Source: Cephalotrichum gorgonifer (Eukaryota > Ascomycota > Sordariomycetes > Microascales > Microascaceae). Taken from it: 64,000 bases of DNA. Shown here piece by piece: positions 11,800-25,700 of this stretch (the first letter of the stretch is position 1; every line of letters starts with the position of its first letter). The notes beneath the pieces were generated by a model. That model had not been told where the DNA came from. It made no database searches and saw only the letters and a program-made list of their open reading frames with translations. The DNA is taken from the NCBI GenBank assembly GCA_900312665.1, contig ONZQ02000011.1, positions 201,454 through 265,453 of the forward strand. Reading direction: 5' to 3'. Made by a program: the position numbers and the translations under genes.

Positions 11800-14176
11800 G
11801 ATGAGCGAAGAAAAGGGATTGGAATTAGGGGTATGAACTTGGGGTTTCGGATTTCACAACTTTGTCTAAAAGTCTAAGCTGAGTTTCTTTGACAAGAGTT
11901 CTGTCCCAGAGCAGCCGTTTTATCACTGGAAGGAGGCTTGCATTTGTTGGCGGCCAAGCAAGTGGGGTAAGAAACGGCCTGGCCAGTGACGCCATGGCGC
12001 GCGCAAGAACAACTCTTTCGGCATCGACCCCTCCTCCCCGGCAGGCGCGTCTCGGAATTCCGGCAAGGGGTGTTTGGTGTTTGGGTTGGAGAAAAAGCCC
12101 ACTCCAGGCGATAGTGATCTTAGCACCGAATCTCCTTTCTCCTTTTGCTCTGAGTTCCACTCTTAACTCCAGACACCATACAGGCGCAGTAAAACGACAA
12201 ATAGGGCTAGGATAGTGCCAGCTGCTCGAGACCCGCTCCGAGCGAATCAGCACGATTTCCGCTACCCTACTCTTGAGGGATTAGATCGGAGCGGGAGATG
12301 ACCCATCCGCGCCCGCCTTTTAGGTACTTTAAAACCGGACAAGGACGGAGTACCTCCTCCGCCAACACACAACCGTCGCGGACTTCACGGCGAAGTTGGA
12401 AACCCCTCGAATGCTTCTCCGCCCGCCAAAAGAGCATTACCGCCGTTGGGAGCGTGATGGGTCGGCCGTTAATGTAGGATTGATATGTACCCATGGTCCT
12501 GCTCTGCGCCAACCTGGTAACTATTATTCACTCACCGTTGCTGGATTGATCGCTTGGAACTGGTTGGACCTATGTCAAGCAACAAGGAACCTTGTTGGCA
12601 TGTATTTGAACGGCGTATATAAACCCGGCAGACTCCAGGAGAGATGATAGGAGTGTTAATTGAATAAAGTTTTTGACCCTATCCTTGCAACCTGCGCCAC
12701 GGCTGGACCACCGTGAGTGAACGGACAGCTTCAAGGCGGTGGTTCGGATATTTGTATCGGTATTATAGTACCTATATCCATATGTTGAGATATAATTACG
12801 TAAGGATGAGGGTGTTGCTGATCATCAAGTGGCAGACAGGTGTCACTGATGGACACGGCAGAGTGGCACTTTGACTGATGGCTGGGTGGAACACGGTCAC
12901 GTGGGTGATATCAGTTCCTAGCCACTGGGAATAACGGGAGATCAGGGGCTCACCAGCCCAACCTGACATCTGACCGGTTATCGGGGTCTTTTGTCACGGC
13001 TCACCTATGGAACCAAACAATCGACAGCCCTGGATTGTTTTTTTAAGGTGAGCATCGATGGCTACGCAGGGAATTTAGAAACCTCGCGGCTCCTGAGAAC
13101 GATATTTTTTTTTCGTAGTATTTGAACAAGAAGATTGGGTGGCCTACTCGTGGCCTTCTTCTTCATGTGGCCAGTACTTCGCACCAGGCCAATCATGTAG
13201 AATGCACTGTTTAGTCAGGAAACCATCGGGTCGCGTTCCGATGATGAATCAAACCGATGATGGTTTTCGAGCTTACATGTAGCGAAAGATCTTCCTAAAG
13301 ATCGCAGGGCATGAATGCCACTGCGTTGATGGGTCACAACTCCGATCCGCGCTGATCAAGGCGTGATGTATTCCTGACCTACACTCCGCCTTCGCTTATC
13401 ACCCGCCCGAAAGTTCCGGGTCCGTTCCAGGTAAAGCACCCGGGCTTTATCCCAAGTCACGCAGCCGATCCAGTCTTACTCCCTTGGCAGGTCTCGGAAG
13501 GGGGTGAACCATCCGTCAGTAGGGACCAGGGCTCTTGCTTTTGCTTTTGCACGACATGATAATTCTCCACCTCGTCCTACATGTCTATTACTCGTACATT
13601 TAGAACTTGCGGAATGCCACTGTCAGCTTCCGATAATACTCCAGTTCCCGAGGTCCGAACGTCATAGGAATACCTGTACCCGTAAGAATACCCCTTGGCG
13701 AAGGCACGAGGCACACTCTGTGTCGTGTCTGTCCGTGGTCGGTGCACCAGTGAGTGCCTTCGGTTGATTCCGACCTAAGAAAAAAATAACCCGCCACCCG
13801 CCACCCGAGCCCGCTGCAGCCGCCTGGTCACTCCTTTTCCCCTCTCTCCACTCAGACCCAGCCCGGCGAAAACACACCGTGTGAGACGTGAGCTGGGCCA
13901 TCCATTCTGCCTGCCTCCCCTCTCCCATTTTCACCCCTTCGCGTCCTGACTCCCCCCTCCCGACCGACGCCCCCGACCACTTACCAACGCAAGACCGCAT
14001 TTGTTTCGCGTCGTTGAGCGGCGTCCCTGTATTTTCCCGACGACGCCCAACAACAGACCCAGTTCACCCACTCGCCCTCCTACAAATTCTCGATATTTCC
14101 GCTCACCGACACCGAAGAGCGACCCGACCGACACACATATTCACCGGCGGTGGCCGTAATCACCGCCTCCGTCACC
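11800..14176. other. Long divergent intergenic region
   Basis: 2.4 kb between the hydrolase and CDC4 starts. No ORF here looks like a protein and no tRNA or 5S gene was found. The last 350 bases before CDC4 are strongly C/T-rich, as expected for a fungal 5' UTR. A TACGGAGTA-like element (ACGGAGTACC) occurs near 12345. Confidence 0.5.
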
Positions 14177-17100
14177 ATGCCCTCGCCTGGGCCTCAACCA
14201 AGCGACCCCCACCAGCCCTACTCCAGCCAGACCGTCTCCGTCAACTGGGACGAAGATGCCGCGACACCGGGCTCGAGGCGCTTCGAGTTCGGGTTATCGG
14301 AGTGCATCGAGACCAAGACGGTGACGACCACAACCACGACCAAGCGGACTTTTCCGCCGCTGTTCGTTCGTGAGCCGCGACCGCTCGAATCACTCGACGT
14401 GAAGGAGTATCCCCTGGCCTCGAAACCCACGCCGCCCCAACTGGCACAGTTTTCTTTCGACGTCCCCGGATTTGACCTCTTCGGTGACGACACCAAGCAG
14501 GTTAGTCCCCACTCCCTAATTCCCTCTACCCCCAGCCTTGTCTAACAGAGAGATAGACCCGACGCACACCGGCCGATAAGAAGCCTCTTCGCTTGAGCCG
14601 CACGACATTCGAGAATAATAATAATAATCCTAGCCCTGTCGATTCCAGGAACGACGCCCGAAACTCGCGTTTGGCGTCACCGTCGGAGCCGTACCCTCGA
14701 CGATCTAGACGGACGACGACACGACCGGACTCTCCATCGAGCTGCGTCTCGAAACGCTCGACCAGGTCTCGGGTGGCGAGCAGTCAACATTATGCGGATA
14801 GTAACAAGCCTCGGCTCTCTGGACAGGGAAGCCGCCGGGAGAGCGAGCGTCTAGCCAGACAGGTCGCCGCCGGTCTCCTCGCCACCCCCGATGCCTCCGA
14901 GTTCCATAACATCAACGACAGACCGAACCGGCCCCGCTCCCTACAACTCGACCGACGGTCCCCTACGCCGGAGGACACTATCGCCTACGAAGCCGCGAGC
15001 CCTGTGGCTAGCGAGTCTCAGACCATATTCAGCGGCAACGTCGCCACGCCACCCATCACCGATGCCGATGCTGAGCCCTTCATGGATGCGGATGAGTCCC
15101 TCCAGCAGTCCATCCGATCCATCCACGCCCGCCACCCCCTCGAAGTTGCCGCGGCCCAGGATGTCGATGCCAGCCTTCCTAGTCCCAGGCTGTCACCAAA
15201 ACTGACGGCTTCCCAGCCGCAGCTCCTGGACCAAAGCGCAGACGACGAAGACGCGTTAGACGCCGACGCCTTGGATGTCACACCATCTCTTACCCAGCAG
15301 GACTCGTGGCATATCGATAGCTTCCAGAGCGCCTCCACGGACGAGTCCGAGCCCTCGTCCCACACTCTCGTGGGACGGTCCCGAGAGGTTGCCAGGGAAC
15401 CGCCTACTCCGATGTCTCAGCTCGTCGACCCCAGGGTGATGCTCGACACGTTCGACGCCATGCCATCCGATATGAAGACCCTCATGCTCTACCAATTCCT
15501 CCGTCGCTGCCCAAGGGGAACGCTCCGAGTCGTGGCCGACGTCGTCAACCCGTCCCTGCAATGCGACTTCTTGAAGCAGCTGCCCCTCGAGCTCAGCTAC
15601 CACGTCCTGTCCTATCTTGATTACCGCGATCTTTGCCGTGCCTCGAAGGTATCTAAGCACTGGCGCGCCATTACCGACTGCAACGAGACTGGCTGGAAGG
15701 AGCTCTTCGACCGGGATGGCTACAAGCTGCCTCCAGGCGAGCTGGAGAAGGCCATAAGGCAGGGCTGGGGGTGGCAGGACCCCTATGGGCCCCGCGAGGG
15801 TGAAGTCGATCTGAGCGCTAACCGTCGCCTGAACTCGACCGAAGCCGAGCTAACGCAGGTTGCCATTAAGCCCGAGCCCTCATCGAGGCTGAGGAGCTCG
15901 AAACGCAAGCGGGCGCCGACCGCCACGCCCGGTGCTGAGCGTTCCAAGAGGAGAGGTAACATCAGCAGCGCTCTGAAGGACGGCGGCTCCCACGAGCCGA
16001 GGCAGCACAGGTCCGAAGGGCCCCTCTCGGCGGCCAGCGCGGCGGCCCTGGCCGTTCCCAACCCGCCAGTCGGCCTCCCCAGCCTGCGCAGGCTCCACCT
16101 CTTCAAGTCCCTCTACCGCCGGCACCACTTCTTCCGCAAGAGCTGGACGAGCGGAAAGGTGCAGCCGGGCCATGTGGCATTTACGGCGCACGCACAGCAT
16201 GTCATTACATGCCTACAGTTCGACGACGACAAGATCATCACAGGCAGCGACGACACCCTGATCCACGTCTACGACACCAAGACAGGAAAGCTGAGGAAGC
16301 GGCTCGAGGGGCACGAGGGGGGTGTCTGGGCGCTCCAGTACGAGGACAACATCCTCGTGTCGGGGTCTACCGACCGCTCGGTGCGGGTGTGGGATATCGA
16401 GAAGGGGCTGTGCACGCAAGTGTTCTACGGCCACACTAGCACCGTGCGGTGCCTCCAGATCCTCATGCCTTCGCTGGTCCCCAACGAACAGACGAAGCAG
16501 CTCGAGAGGATGCCCCCTAAGCCGCTCATCATCACGGGATCCCGCGACAATAACCTGCGCGTGTGGCGGCTCCCGGAGGCCGGCTCCCGGCGGTACATCC
16601 AGACGGGCCCCCCCGCGAACGACAGTGACTGCCCATACTTCATCCGCACGCTGACGGGGCACGCGCACTCGGTCCGCGCGATCGCGGCGCACGGCGACAC
16701 CCTCGTGAGCGGCAGCTACGACAACACGGTGCGGGTGTGGCGGATCAGCACGGGCGAGGCGCGGCACGTGCTGAGCGGGCACTCCCAGAAGGTGTACAGC
16801 GTCGTGCTCGACCAGAAGCGCAACAGATGTATCTCGGGCGCCATGGACGCGCTCGTGAAGATCTGGGACCTCACGTCGGGGACCTGCCTGTTCACGCTCG
16901 CGGGGCACAGCCTGCTCGTGGGCATTCTGGACCTGCAGGACGAGAGACTGGTGTCGGCGGCGGCGGACAGCACGCTGAGGATCTGGGACCCCGAGACCGG
17001 GCGGTGCAAGAACGTGCTCTCGGCGCACACGGGGGCGATCACGTGCTTCCAGCACGACGGGCAGAAGGTCATCTCGGGGAGCGAGAGGACGGTGAAGATG

Positions 17101-17464
17101 TGGGACGTCGCGACGGGGAATTGCATGACGGATCTGTTGACGGATCTAGGGAGCGTTTGGCAGTTGAAGTTTGATTACAGGAGATGCGTGGCGGCGGTGC
17201 AGAGGGAGGGTCTAACGTATATTGAGGTAAGCCCCCTTGTCCTATACTCCTTCCGCCGTATCCCTTCCCTTATCCCCCCCCCCTTTCCCATCCTGAACCC
17301 TGCTTGTTTTTCTTGTCCTACCGCTGTACCTGAGCTCTCTGCTAACTACATGATTTTAGATCCTCGACTTTGGGGCTGTCCGGGACGGCACGCCGCCCGA
17401 GGAGCTGGGAAAGCGGATTCTGCTTGATGAGGCGGAGGTTCAACGGCTGATGGAGGAAGAGTGA
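14177..17464 (+). CDS. CDC4: F-box/WD40 protein CDC4 (SCF receptor)
   Basis: Three exons (14177-14500, 14581-17226, 17360-17464) encode 1024 residues. Exon joins are phase 0 with CTAAC branch sites. The N-terminal 430 residues are mostly disordered and Ser/Pro-rich. An F-box follows at about 440-485 (QLPLELSYHVLSYLDYRDLC, then RASKVSKHWRAITD). A basic linker precedes a WD40 propeller from about 640 to 1000, with repeated GH...(V/I)W(D/R) blades such as GHEGGVWALQYEDNILVSGS and GHAHSVRAIAAHGDTLVSGS. This is the FBXW7/Cdc4 architecture: the F-box binds Skp1 and the propeller reads phosphodegrons, sending cell-cycle regulators for ubiquitination. The related Met30/sconB protein was considered; the F-box and linker fit Cdc4 better. 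The C-terminus (ILDFGAVRDGTPPEELGKRI) comes from the small third exon. Confidence 0.88.
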
Positions 17465-18470
17465 GCTGTTTTCTTTTGGAGACAGGAGAGAGTAGTACAG
17501 TGGGGCAAGGGTCTTGAAGAGCTCAAGGCGACAATGAAAGAAGCGTTAAGAAGAAGAAGAGAATGTGGGGATGGAGAAGAGACACGACTATGAGAAGGGG
17601 CTAAGTGGAAGGAAACGTCGGGGAGTGGAGGCGAAAGTATGACTAGGTTCTGTTTGATTTCATTTTGCATCATATGCGGAGTTATGAGCCAGGGAAACAA
17701 ACGGAGTTTATTGGGACGGGAGCAGGCAGGGGTGAGGGGGAGTAGGAAGAGTACATAGTAATCGGATTCTCTCTTACACATGGATATATATTCACTAGAA
17801 CTGGGTTTAGCTGAACTGGGAAAATGGGAAAGGAGGGTGAGGGGGAGAAAGTTTGTTCTGCGTTGTTCGGTCTTCCTCTCTCGGCCACGGAGCGCATAGA
17901 TTCAGGACCGGATTGTTCTCCTTTCCTGTTCGGATAACCCCCCGGGAAGATCCGAGACCCGCCGTCAAGCCACATCCTTTCCCCGCGCCCGGATTCCCGT
18001 TCTCCGGAGCGATCGGGTCCGTGTCTGGATGCGGGTCGGACGGGAGTGGGGCCGGGGTTGCCGGTGGAGGCTGTGTTCGTCTCCAGCCTCAGAAAGGGGC
18101 GGCGCCAGGCTACCCCGGACCTTTCATTGCCCGAGACACAGGAACGATGATATCCAGAGAATCTGGAGGCAGTTTGTCTTGAGAGTCGGTAGATATGCTC
18201 ATGTGAGCTTGAAGGTTTACAGCTTGAGTTGTCAAATGCGAATGTATATATACTATGCGATATATCCCAGACCTGCCTAAAACTCCTCCTATTAAATGAG
18301 ATGAAAAAGCAAAGGATATCCGAAGAGAGAAAAGAAAACAACACCTAAACCCCAAAAACAATCCAACAAAGAAATAAGAGGAAGAAGAAGAAGAAGAAGA
18401 AGAAGAGACAAAAGGAGAGTGGGACTCCACATGTCCCCCCTCCTCCGGCGCAAACCACCAAAACCCTCTC
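17465..18470. other. Convergent 3' region with GAA repeat
   Basis: 1.0 kb between the stops of CDC4 and the next gene. It holds presumed 3' UTRs and a GAA/AAG microsatellite at about 18380-18407. No gene was recognised. Confidence 0.5.
18380..18407. repeat. GAA/TTC trinucleotide microsatellite
   Basis: About eight to nine tandem GAA units lie some 65 bases downstream of the stop codon of the minus-strand gene, so it is probably in its 3' UTR. Confidence 0.8.
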
Positions 18471-20212
18471 TTATACCATAACACTCATCGGCCTCCCCCT
18501 CTCCTCCTTCTCCTTCTTCTTCTTGAACAGCGACTTCAGCATGTTAGACCCCTTCCCCTTCTCCTTCTCCTTGGGCCTGAACACGAGGTCCAGCCCGTCC
18601 ACCTCGTCCTTCTTCGCCTCGATGGTCTTGACCGTCCTCTTCGACCTCGTGCTCCGCCTGCTGCCCGCCTCGCTCACGTCGTCCTCCCTCCTCCTCCTCT
18701 CGGACTCGTGAGACCGCGACGAGCGGTGCGAGCGGTGGGACCGGTGGGACCGGTGCGAGCGGTGCGACGCCTCGCTCCGCCCGTACTGCGACACGGAGTC
18801 CTCGGGGCCGGGCTCGTCGTCGTACTCCTCCTCGCCCTCGCTGCGGTGCTGCCTCCTCCTCCTCCTCTCCTTGTGCTCCCTCTTGATGGCCCGCTGCGCC
18901 TCGGGCGAGATCAGCTCCGTGTCGGCCTCCCCGTTCTCGCCGAACGGCGATATCCCGCGCCGCCAGGACTCGATCCCGCTCAGCTCCTGCTCGATGACGA
19001 GCGCCTCGTCCGCCTCGTCGCCGTCAAGCCCGCGGTAGTTCTCCACCCCGCCCGAGAACCCGTCCTGCACGCCCTGCGGGTACGGGTGCGGGTGGTGCGG
19101 GGGCGGCGGGTACTGGTACCCCTGCGGTATCGGCCCCATCTGCATGGCCTGCCAGGCCATCGCCTGCTCCTTCGCCTTCACCACCTTCTGCTCCTTCATC
19201 CTCTTGATGATCTTCCACCCGCCGAACATCACGATCGTGACGCCCACCGCCGCCCCCGCGGCGATCAGGAACTGCGGGCTAGCGAGCAGCGCGAAGACGG
19301 CGGGGCTGCCGCCCTTGATGACGCCCAGGAACCCGGGGCTCATCTTGGTCAGGAGCGTCGAGAGCTCCGCGAGCGTCAGCGCCACGGCGGCCGCCGCCTC
19401 GGGGTTCCGCTGCAGGTGCGCGATGGTGGCGCCCGCGGAGTGCTGCACGCACTGGGCCTCCTCTAGGAGCCCCTCGATGCGGCCCACGAGGCCGTGCGCC
19501 TCGCGGGCGTCCTCCTCGGGGTCCAGGTCAGTGCGGGAGGCGAGGTCGGGGGGGATATTGCCGTACGCGAGGTCCATGTCGATGGACTTCTTCCTGCCCT
19601 TCTTCACGTTCTGGAGGGAAGGGGAGGAGGCGGAGCGCTGCATGGGGAACTGCTCGTGGTACAGGGGCTGCTCGTAGAGGACGCCCTCGGTGGGCGCGCG
19701 GGCGAGGGTGGGGCGGGAGAGGTCCAGGCCGCGCGGGGCCGTCTCGGCGTACGGGGAGTGGTAGTTCTTCGGGCGCGCGGAGGGGCGCGTGGCCGAGACC
19801 TCGGTGTGGGTCTGGAGATTCGCCTCGGTGAGCGCGGGCCCGCCGCGGCGGGAGCGGTGGGAGCGGTGAGACCGGTGGGAGGCGTGAGAGCGGGCGTCAT
19901 CGTGCTCGTAGTGGGGGTTATGGCCGTACTCGTACTCGACGTAGGGCTCGTAGTACTGGGGGTCGTGTGACTGGTGGGAGGCGTCGAAGGTGCGGGCACG
20001 CTGGAGGGACCGCTCGTGGTGGATGGAGGCCTTCTTCTCCTTGTAAGACGCTTTTGCCTCTTTGAAGATGCCGAAGATGTGTTTGCCCTGATTATGTTAG
20101 TGCGTTGGCGGTGCGATAGTGGGCGGTGGGTTGTGTGGGGACGACGTACAGTGCTGATGACCTTGCCCGAGTTGTTGATGATGGTGATGGATTGCTCGAT
20201 ACCGGACACCAT
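18471..20212 (-). CDS. Uncharacterised one-pass membrane protein with Ser-His-Arg repeats
   Basis: Two exons (20212-20150 and 20087-18471, phase 0) encode 559 residues. The N-terminus (MVSGIEQSITIINNSGKVIS, then TGKHIFGIFKEAKASYKEKK) looks well conserved and helical. A region with HRSHRSHRS runs follows, then a helical domain (DAREAHGLVGRIEGLLEEAQ, TIAHLQRNPEAAAAVALTLA). One hydrophobic span lies at about residues 290-315 (FLIAAGAAVGVTIVMFGGW), flanked by basic residues (KIIKRMKEQK). The C-terminal half is charged, with Arg-rich stretches, another run of four or five SHR units and a Lys-rich end (SLFKKKKEKEERGRPMS). I recognise no catalytic domain. It may be a membrane- or organelle-anchored scaffold, but this is only inferred from composition. 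The intron (62 nt) has a CACTAAC branch. Confidence 0.75.
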
Positions 20213-22755
20213 CTTGTTCCGGGGGCGCCTAGGCGCAGTCGTGAGCCGTAAGTGTAGAGGTGAGTGTGATGTCGAGGTTCACAAGAGGAGATTCCTTGAC
20301 CTCCCCGAAGGTGTTTCTGTTCGGGGTAGGAGTAGAGTATGGGGTCGGGGGCTATTTAGGGCATCAAACTCGGGTTGCGATGAGACGGGGAGAGACGAAA
20401 TTGGGCCCAGTCACATCCGCATCTAGCGACAGGCACACTAGTATATATGGTGCATGTGTGCCGCGCAGTAAAAGTGCAGGGCGGACGGCAGGAATTGCGT
20501 GTCGACACTCCCGTTTGTTTGGTAACAAGTCATGCAGCGACACTTGTAAAATGCGTCCCAAGACGGGTTCTCGGGAGCCCCGCAGTGGATAGCTAGCTTG
20601 CGGGAGCGGTGAGCTGAGACTGGTCCTGGTGTGGTATGGTACGGTATCGAGTTGTTTATCAGGGCGAGGGGGGGTTGGTCGCAAGCGGACCTTAGCGGGG
20701 GGATCGATTGGGTAGCGTACAAGTACTAATTAGGATGGGGATGGGGATGAGTGGGACGAGGGAGGGAGCCTGAGCCCTACATGTATGGTGTGGTGGCGGG
20801 AGAACCGACCGATCTGTGGTACTGCGCCAGGCCCGATTGCGCACTCTATGACGAGCTCTTTGGGAGCCAAGAGCTGAGATGTGAGAAGTTGGGAGCTGAG
20901 GGTGAGCCCGGGAGGGTGGTTTGAGCGATTTTGAAACAGCTCGGATATGGGGCAGAGAGGGTTGCACAGCAGCTCTGCCGGCTGGTTTCGCGATGACAGA
21001 CGATTAAGCCGATGTAAGACTGAACAAAGTTTTTTTTTTCTCTAGGATTGGTGATGAGTTCAGGAAGGTGTGAATATGAAGCCGAATCCGAAATTATATT
21101 GAACATACACAGTGGAGCTCAAACGCTCAAACGCTCAAATTCTAAGCTTGGAAATAACAGGGCCAAAAGTGACACTTAATCACTCTCCTCGGCGGTAAGA
21201 AGGAGAAAAAGGGGGACGGGAATAATCGAGCGTCTGGGGGGGAAGGAGACTGCCAGCCTCCGATTTCCACTCTCCAACGCAAAAAAAAACCAGCGCTTTC
21301 CGTCAGTCGGGTTGCCTCACACGTTGGGTGGTTGGGGAGAATGGAGTTTCAGGCCAAAGGGCAAGCAAATGGGAGGCATTCGTGATTAGACGGAGCAGGG
21401 TGGGGCAAGCGCCGGGATCCGACGGCGAGTGAGCACTGAGAGTACCTTAGGAAGAAAGCGGTGACATGGATGATTGGGATGGAAGATGCCAGTTTGGCTG
21501 CGACACGCAAGAGCTGCTCCCCTGGTCCCCACTCCCCCAGTCACTCTTGGGACGACTCGTAATCCCTCATCCGGCCCGGCTCCCATTCGCCGGAGCGGCC
21601 TAAAGCTTACTCGCGTGCGGGAATCCCTCGGTATTTACGGTGAGATCGAGCAGAGAGAATGTCGAATGACGGAGGATGGCCCTTGGAGAGCCACTCGAGG
21701 AACAGGGCGCACGTACCCGATCTCACGATTGGCCGTCGGACTCTGTGACGGATGGCTCACGGGATGGGCGGATTATGCCCAGACTGTCGATTAGGCGCCG
21801 CTGCATATTAATCACAGGCAAAATGGACGGAATGAACCTCTTGTGGGATGACTCGATTCTGGATCCTGCCATTTGAGTGGGTTGGCTGGGTTGGTAGCGT
21901 GGCGTGGCGCCGCCCAGGGGAGGGCCTCCCTGGCACCTGCCAAGTGCTCCTTCTTTCCCTAACCCAAGGGTCCTGGCGCTCCCCGTCATCGCTGCCCCAC
22001 TTTGTATCCCTTCCGTTGGCATTTGACGCCTAAAATATAAGGCGTCAACTTCCTTACTCGCAAGGACACCGGACCGAGGAAAAGCGGTATCCCCCCACTA
22101 CCAATCGCCAGTTAGCCTGCTTTAGCACACGACGAATGCTGAGCGCACGCGGACGTGAACTTGTATGCCGCCGAGGAGACCAAGCCTCTTATTACATGCC
22201 TCATGTCGTTCTTGGATCACAGTCTCTTCGCCAGGTAGCTCAAGGGGTGAATATTATCTACTACGCCCTGTACCTAGGGCAACACCGATACCGATCGTTC
22301 CTGCCTACATTTTGAGTGAGGGCACATGGGAAGAAGGTGCAACTCCCACCTGGGTCCACCTATAAACCCCCCCCCTTTTGTTTATTGATCCTTGGTCCAA
22401 ATCTTCAAATCTTCCTTCTCGCCACTCCTTGCCATACTCTCCTCAGCCCGCTTGAGCTCCGTACTCGTAGAGAACCACATCCCCAGGTTGCCTCATGTCT
22501 GACGCCTTCACTCATCACGCGGCTCCCTCGAGTCCGTGAAAACCCAAGTCCCTCAAGGCCGGCCTCTCTGTCTCTAGGTTGAAGACGGCATACATGCTAA
22601 AACAAGAGCTCAAAAATCCCCAGCACCTTCTCGTAGAGCCTGTTGTGCCGCCGTATGGCTAAAGGAGTGTTACGTCGGGGTGGAGGAGAGTTAAGTCCTC
22701 CTACTATATGCGCTCTAGAACTGAAATATTGTCCCCTCTCCCCTTCTATCCCTAC
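20213..22755. other. Gene-poor spacer left of the NLR gene
   Basis: 2.5 kb with no convincing coding sequence on either strand. It contains the promoter of the preceding minus-strand gene and the 3' side of the NLR gene. No transposon ends, RIP-like AT-rich block or RNA gene was seen. Confidence 0.5.
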
Positions 22756-25700
22756 CTACTTCCCCCATATCCACGCCAAAGTAGAGCTCACACGCTTCAA
22801 AAACGTATTGCTCTCCTCCTCCTTGGGCGTCGCCGGAACCTCCAGAGCAGGAGGAAGCAAGGCATCAGCCGCGGCCGCCACCTCCTCAACGGCCGGAAGC
22901 AGCTTCTGACTCGGCCCCACCTCCGCAGGAGGAAGCTGACGACTCGACCTGAAGAGACTATACTGACAAGCCTCCCAGCCCCCACCGTGCTCCACCCCAT
23001 CGATCATCTGCCCCCTATTCCGCCGAGGCGCAAGCGTGCTTATCCGCGGCGCCGACGACGCGGTCGAAGACACAAAGGCCGCGTTCCTCTCGATGACCGC
23101 GGACGTCTCCCCCGCCTGCGGCTCGATGAGGGAGTAGTTCCGCTTCCGGTCCGTGTCGATGGACACCTTGAACGTGTCGCCGTCGAACGCGGGCGGCACG
23201 GCCGTGTGGACGTCGCCCTTGAAGGGGGTGGCCTTCGGGAGCGTGAGGACCTTTGCCGTCTCGACCTTGTCCCCGGCCTTCCGAGACAGGGCGATCTGAG
23301 TCCCGGATGTAGACGTAGAGATCAGCGTTACGTGGTCTGGGGCCTTCGTCTTGGCCAGCTGGGTCCTCACGTTGCCTTCTGCTAACGACAACTGGGAACC
23401 TGGTTCGGGTTCGTGGGTTCTAGGAGTGGGGACGCTCGGTTCCGCGTGTTCGTTGGGGAGCGCTACCGACTCCGACTCCTCAACGGTGCCATCGGCAATC
23501 ACCGGGCCTTCGGGCTCGGGTGGGCATGGGAATACCACGGGGTCAGCATCGGCGGGGAAGTCGCGCTGTATGACCAGGAATGAGCCGCAAGATGAGAACG
23601 CCATCGACCGGACGCCCCAGTAGTTGGTAAGCTTGCGGTGCACGAGATTATGATTTGCTTTAGAGAGAGAGAAAGACATATTAGTATGGAAAGCTTACTT
23701 GTCTGGAGATCCAGGCAGTGTTTTGGGGGAGGGCTAACTTACCCTTTCGGAAATACCACATAAAGAGAGACTTCTCCTTCCGCAGCGGTTCTATGCAGAA
23801 CCTCCCGTGGAAGACGAGCAGAGCTCTCGTCGGGTGAAACACTATAGAGGTGATGTCGTCCACGGAGTCCGATATCTCCAGAGCGTTCACCTCGCGGACG
23901 GTCAGTCCGTCCTCGAGGGTGCTGTGGTACGCAAGGACGGTAAGGCTGGTGCGGCCCTGCAGGCTCTCATGCAGGACCAGGTACTCGCCGTCCGGGGAGT
24001 AGTGGACATTGTAGACGCACTCTGGCGCCGACGGCGATGGGTCTCTGGCCGTCCACATGAAGTCCGCGCCGTCGGGGTCAACCTCCCCGAGGCACTCGTT
24101 GAAGATCTTCGTGTCGGATTGGTCGTTTCCCTGCTGGATGACGTACAGGGTGCGCAAGACGCAGAAAGACATCGCGTCGGCGCTTATGGCAAGCGGGAAG
24201 TCTATTCCGTCAGTGATCGGGTGGTCCAAGTAGTTGAGGAGCGCCGGGAGGACCTCCTCCGCGGGGATGGGGATCTCGACCTTCGCTAGCAGCGCGTCGG
24301 AGCTCGCTACCATCCAGGCGTGGTACGTGGCGATCCAGCCGGTACACAGCTGACGGACGTCGTTGTTCCTGTGGCGGTCCAGGACACGCAGCCGAGTGAA
24401 GGTCTTCCTGTCCCGGATCTCCCGCGGCGCCCAGATGCTGAGGATGCTCTTGATTTGGCCGTTGGACGACGTCCTCGACATCACCGCGACGGGGTCCGAC
24501 GAGATGTTGGGGTCGTCCGGGGGGTCGGGGTTCTGTATGGACACCTTGACGCTGTTCGGCGAGAAGAAGAACCGGCTGGGCGCGAAATACGTCATCTCAT
24601 CCCACACCATCTCCGGACTCGAGTCGAGCTGCTCCTTCCATGTGCTCACTACCTTGTCGACGTCCGTTGCGAAGGCAAGCAGCTCGTCCCTGACCTCGAC
24701 CACCATCCGCTCGTGCTCCCTCGAAGGCGTCTTCATCGCCATGAACTCGACCCATCGACGCAGCGTCTGCGTCGGCGGGTGTCCGTAGCGCACGTTCTTC
24801 CGCTGGTACTTCGCTGTGTAGAAGACCTCGAGCCAGGCCGACAGCACGCGAGGTTCCCCCAGGAAGGTCAGGAGCACCTTAGCGAACTCCGCCACGGCCA
24901 CCTGGGACGTAAATACGTGGTCGTACTCGAACGAGAGGCAGCGCTCGAGGTGGCCGAACCACTGGACGGACGCGTAGAGGGCGAAGCAGTGGTACTTATT
25001 CATGTGGTCTTCGGAGACTCGTTTGTTGAATGCTCCCCCCGCCGGCTGCGCGGGAGAGTGGTAGAGGAGCTGTTTGAGACAGCACAGAGCCATTGCCAGA
25101 TTGGCCTCCGCGGGATGTGGTATCAGCTGGCGGAATATCGATGACGTCTTCTCCCTCCATGGCGATGGTGATCTTTCGATCATGGGTGGCGGCCGTTGGA
25201 CGGACATGGGGTACTGCTGGTTTACGGTGAGCCGACTATTGTTCCTTGAATCCTCAGGCGCAAAGCCGCGCCACTGGCCCGTCATGGGTAGCGGTGATGC
25301 CTTGGAGGTGACCGACTCGCTCTCGATCAGTTCTCGGACGGACAAGTGTATAAAGCGAAGCGATACCTCTCCGCCGGGACTCTCCGGATTCGGATCTGCC
25401 TTATAAGCCTCAACCAACCCCGCCGACGCTAAGATCACACACTCTTCAAACTCTGAGATATCCTCATCCGAGTCCGGGGTATAATCTGAGGGCGCGTAGA
25501 TTGCTATTGCCTGGCGGAGCTGGCGCGTGGTCATGGGTACCACGCTGAAGGCCAGCCAAGTCAGCGTACTCGTCGCCAGGTCCGCGGCTATCTGCCCCGA
25601 CCCTTGTATGACGGCTATGATCCGCTCATACATCGTCTCGAGGCCCTCGGGGAGGTTGACCTGGCTGATCATCTGAAGCCTCCTCTCCCTCGTTATGTAG

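Noticed and set aside
16213..17055. 280-codon minus-strand ORF opposite CDC4
   Set aside because: Antisense shadow of the WD40 region. The plus strand carries clear WD40 blades.
14177..17464. Assignment as Met30/sconB (sulfur control F-box protein)
   Set aside because: The very long disordered N-terminus, F-box sequence and linker to the propeller fit Cdc4/FBXW7 better.
20213..22755. Transposon or RIP-decayed DNA around the NLR
   Set aside because: No AT-rich block, terminal repeats, target duplication or transposase/reverse-transcriptase remnant was seen here or in 27893-31111.
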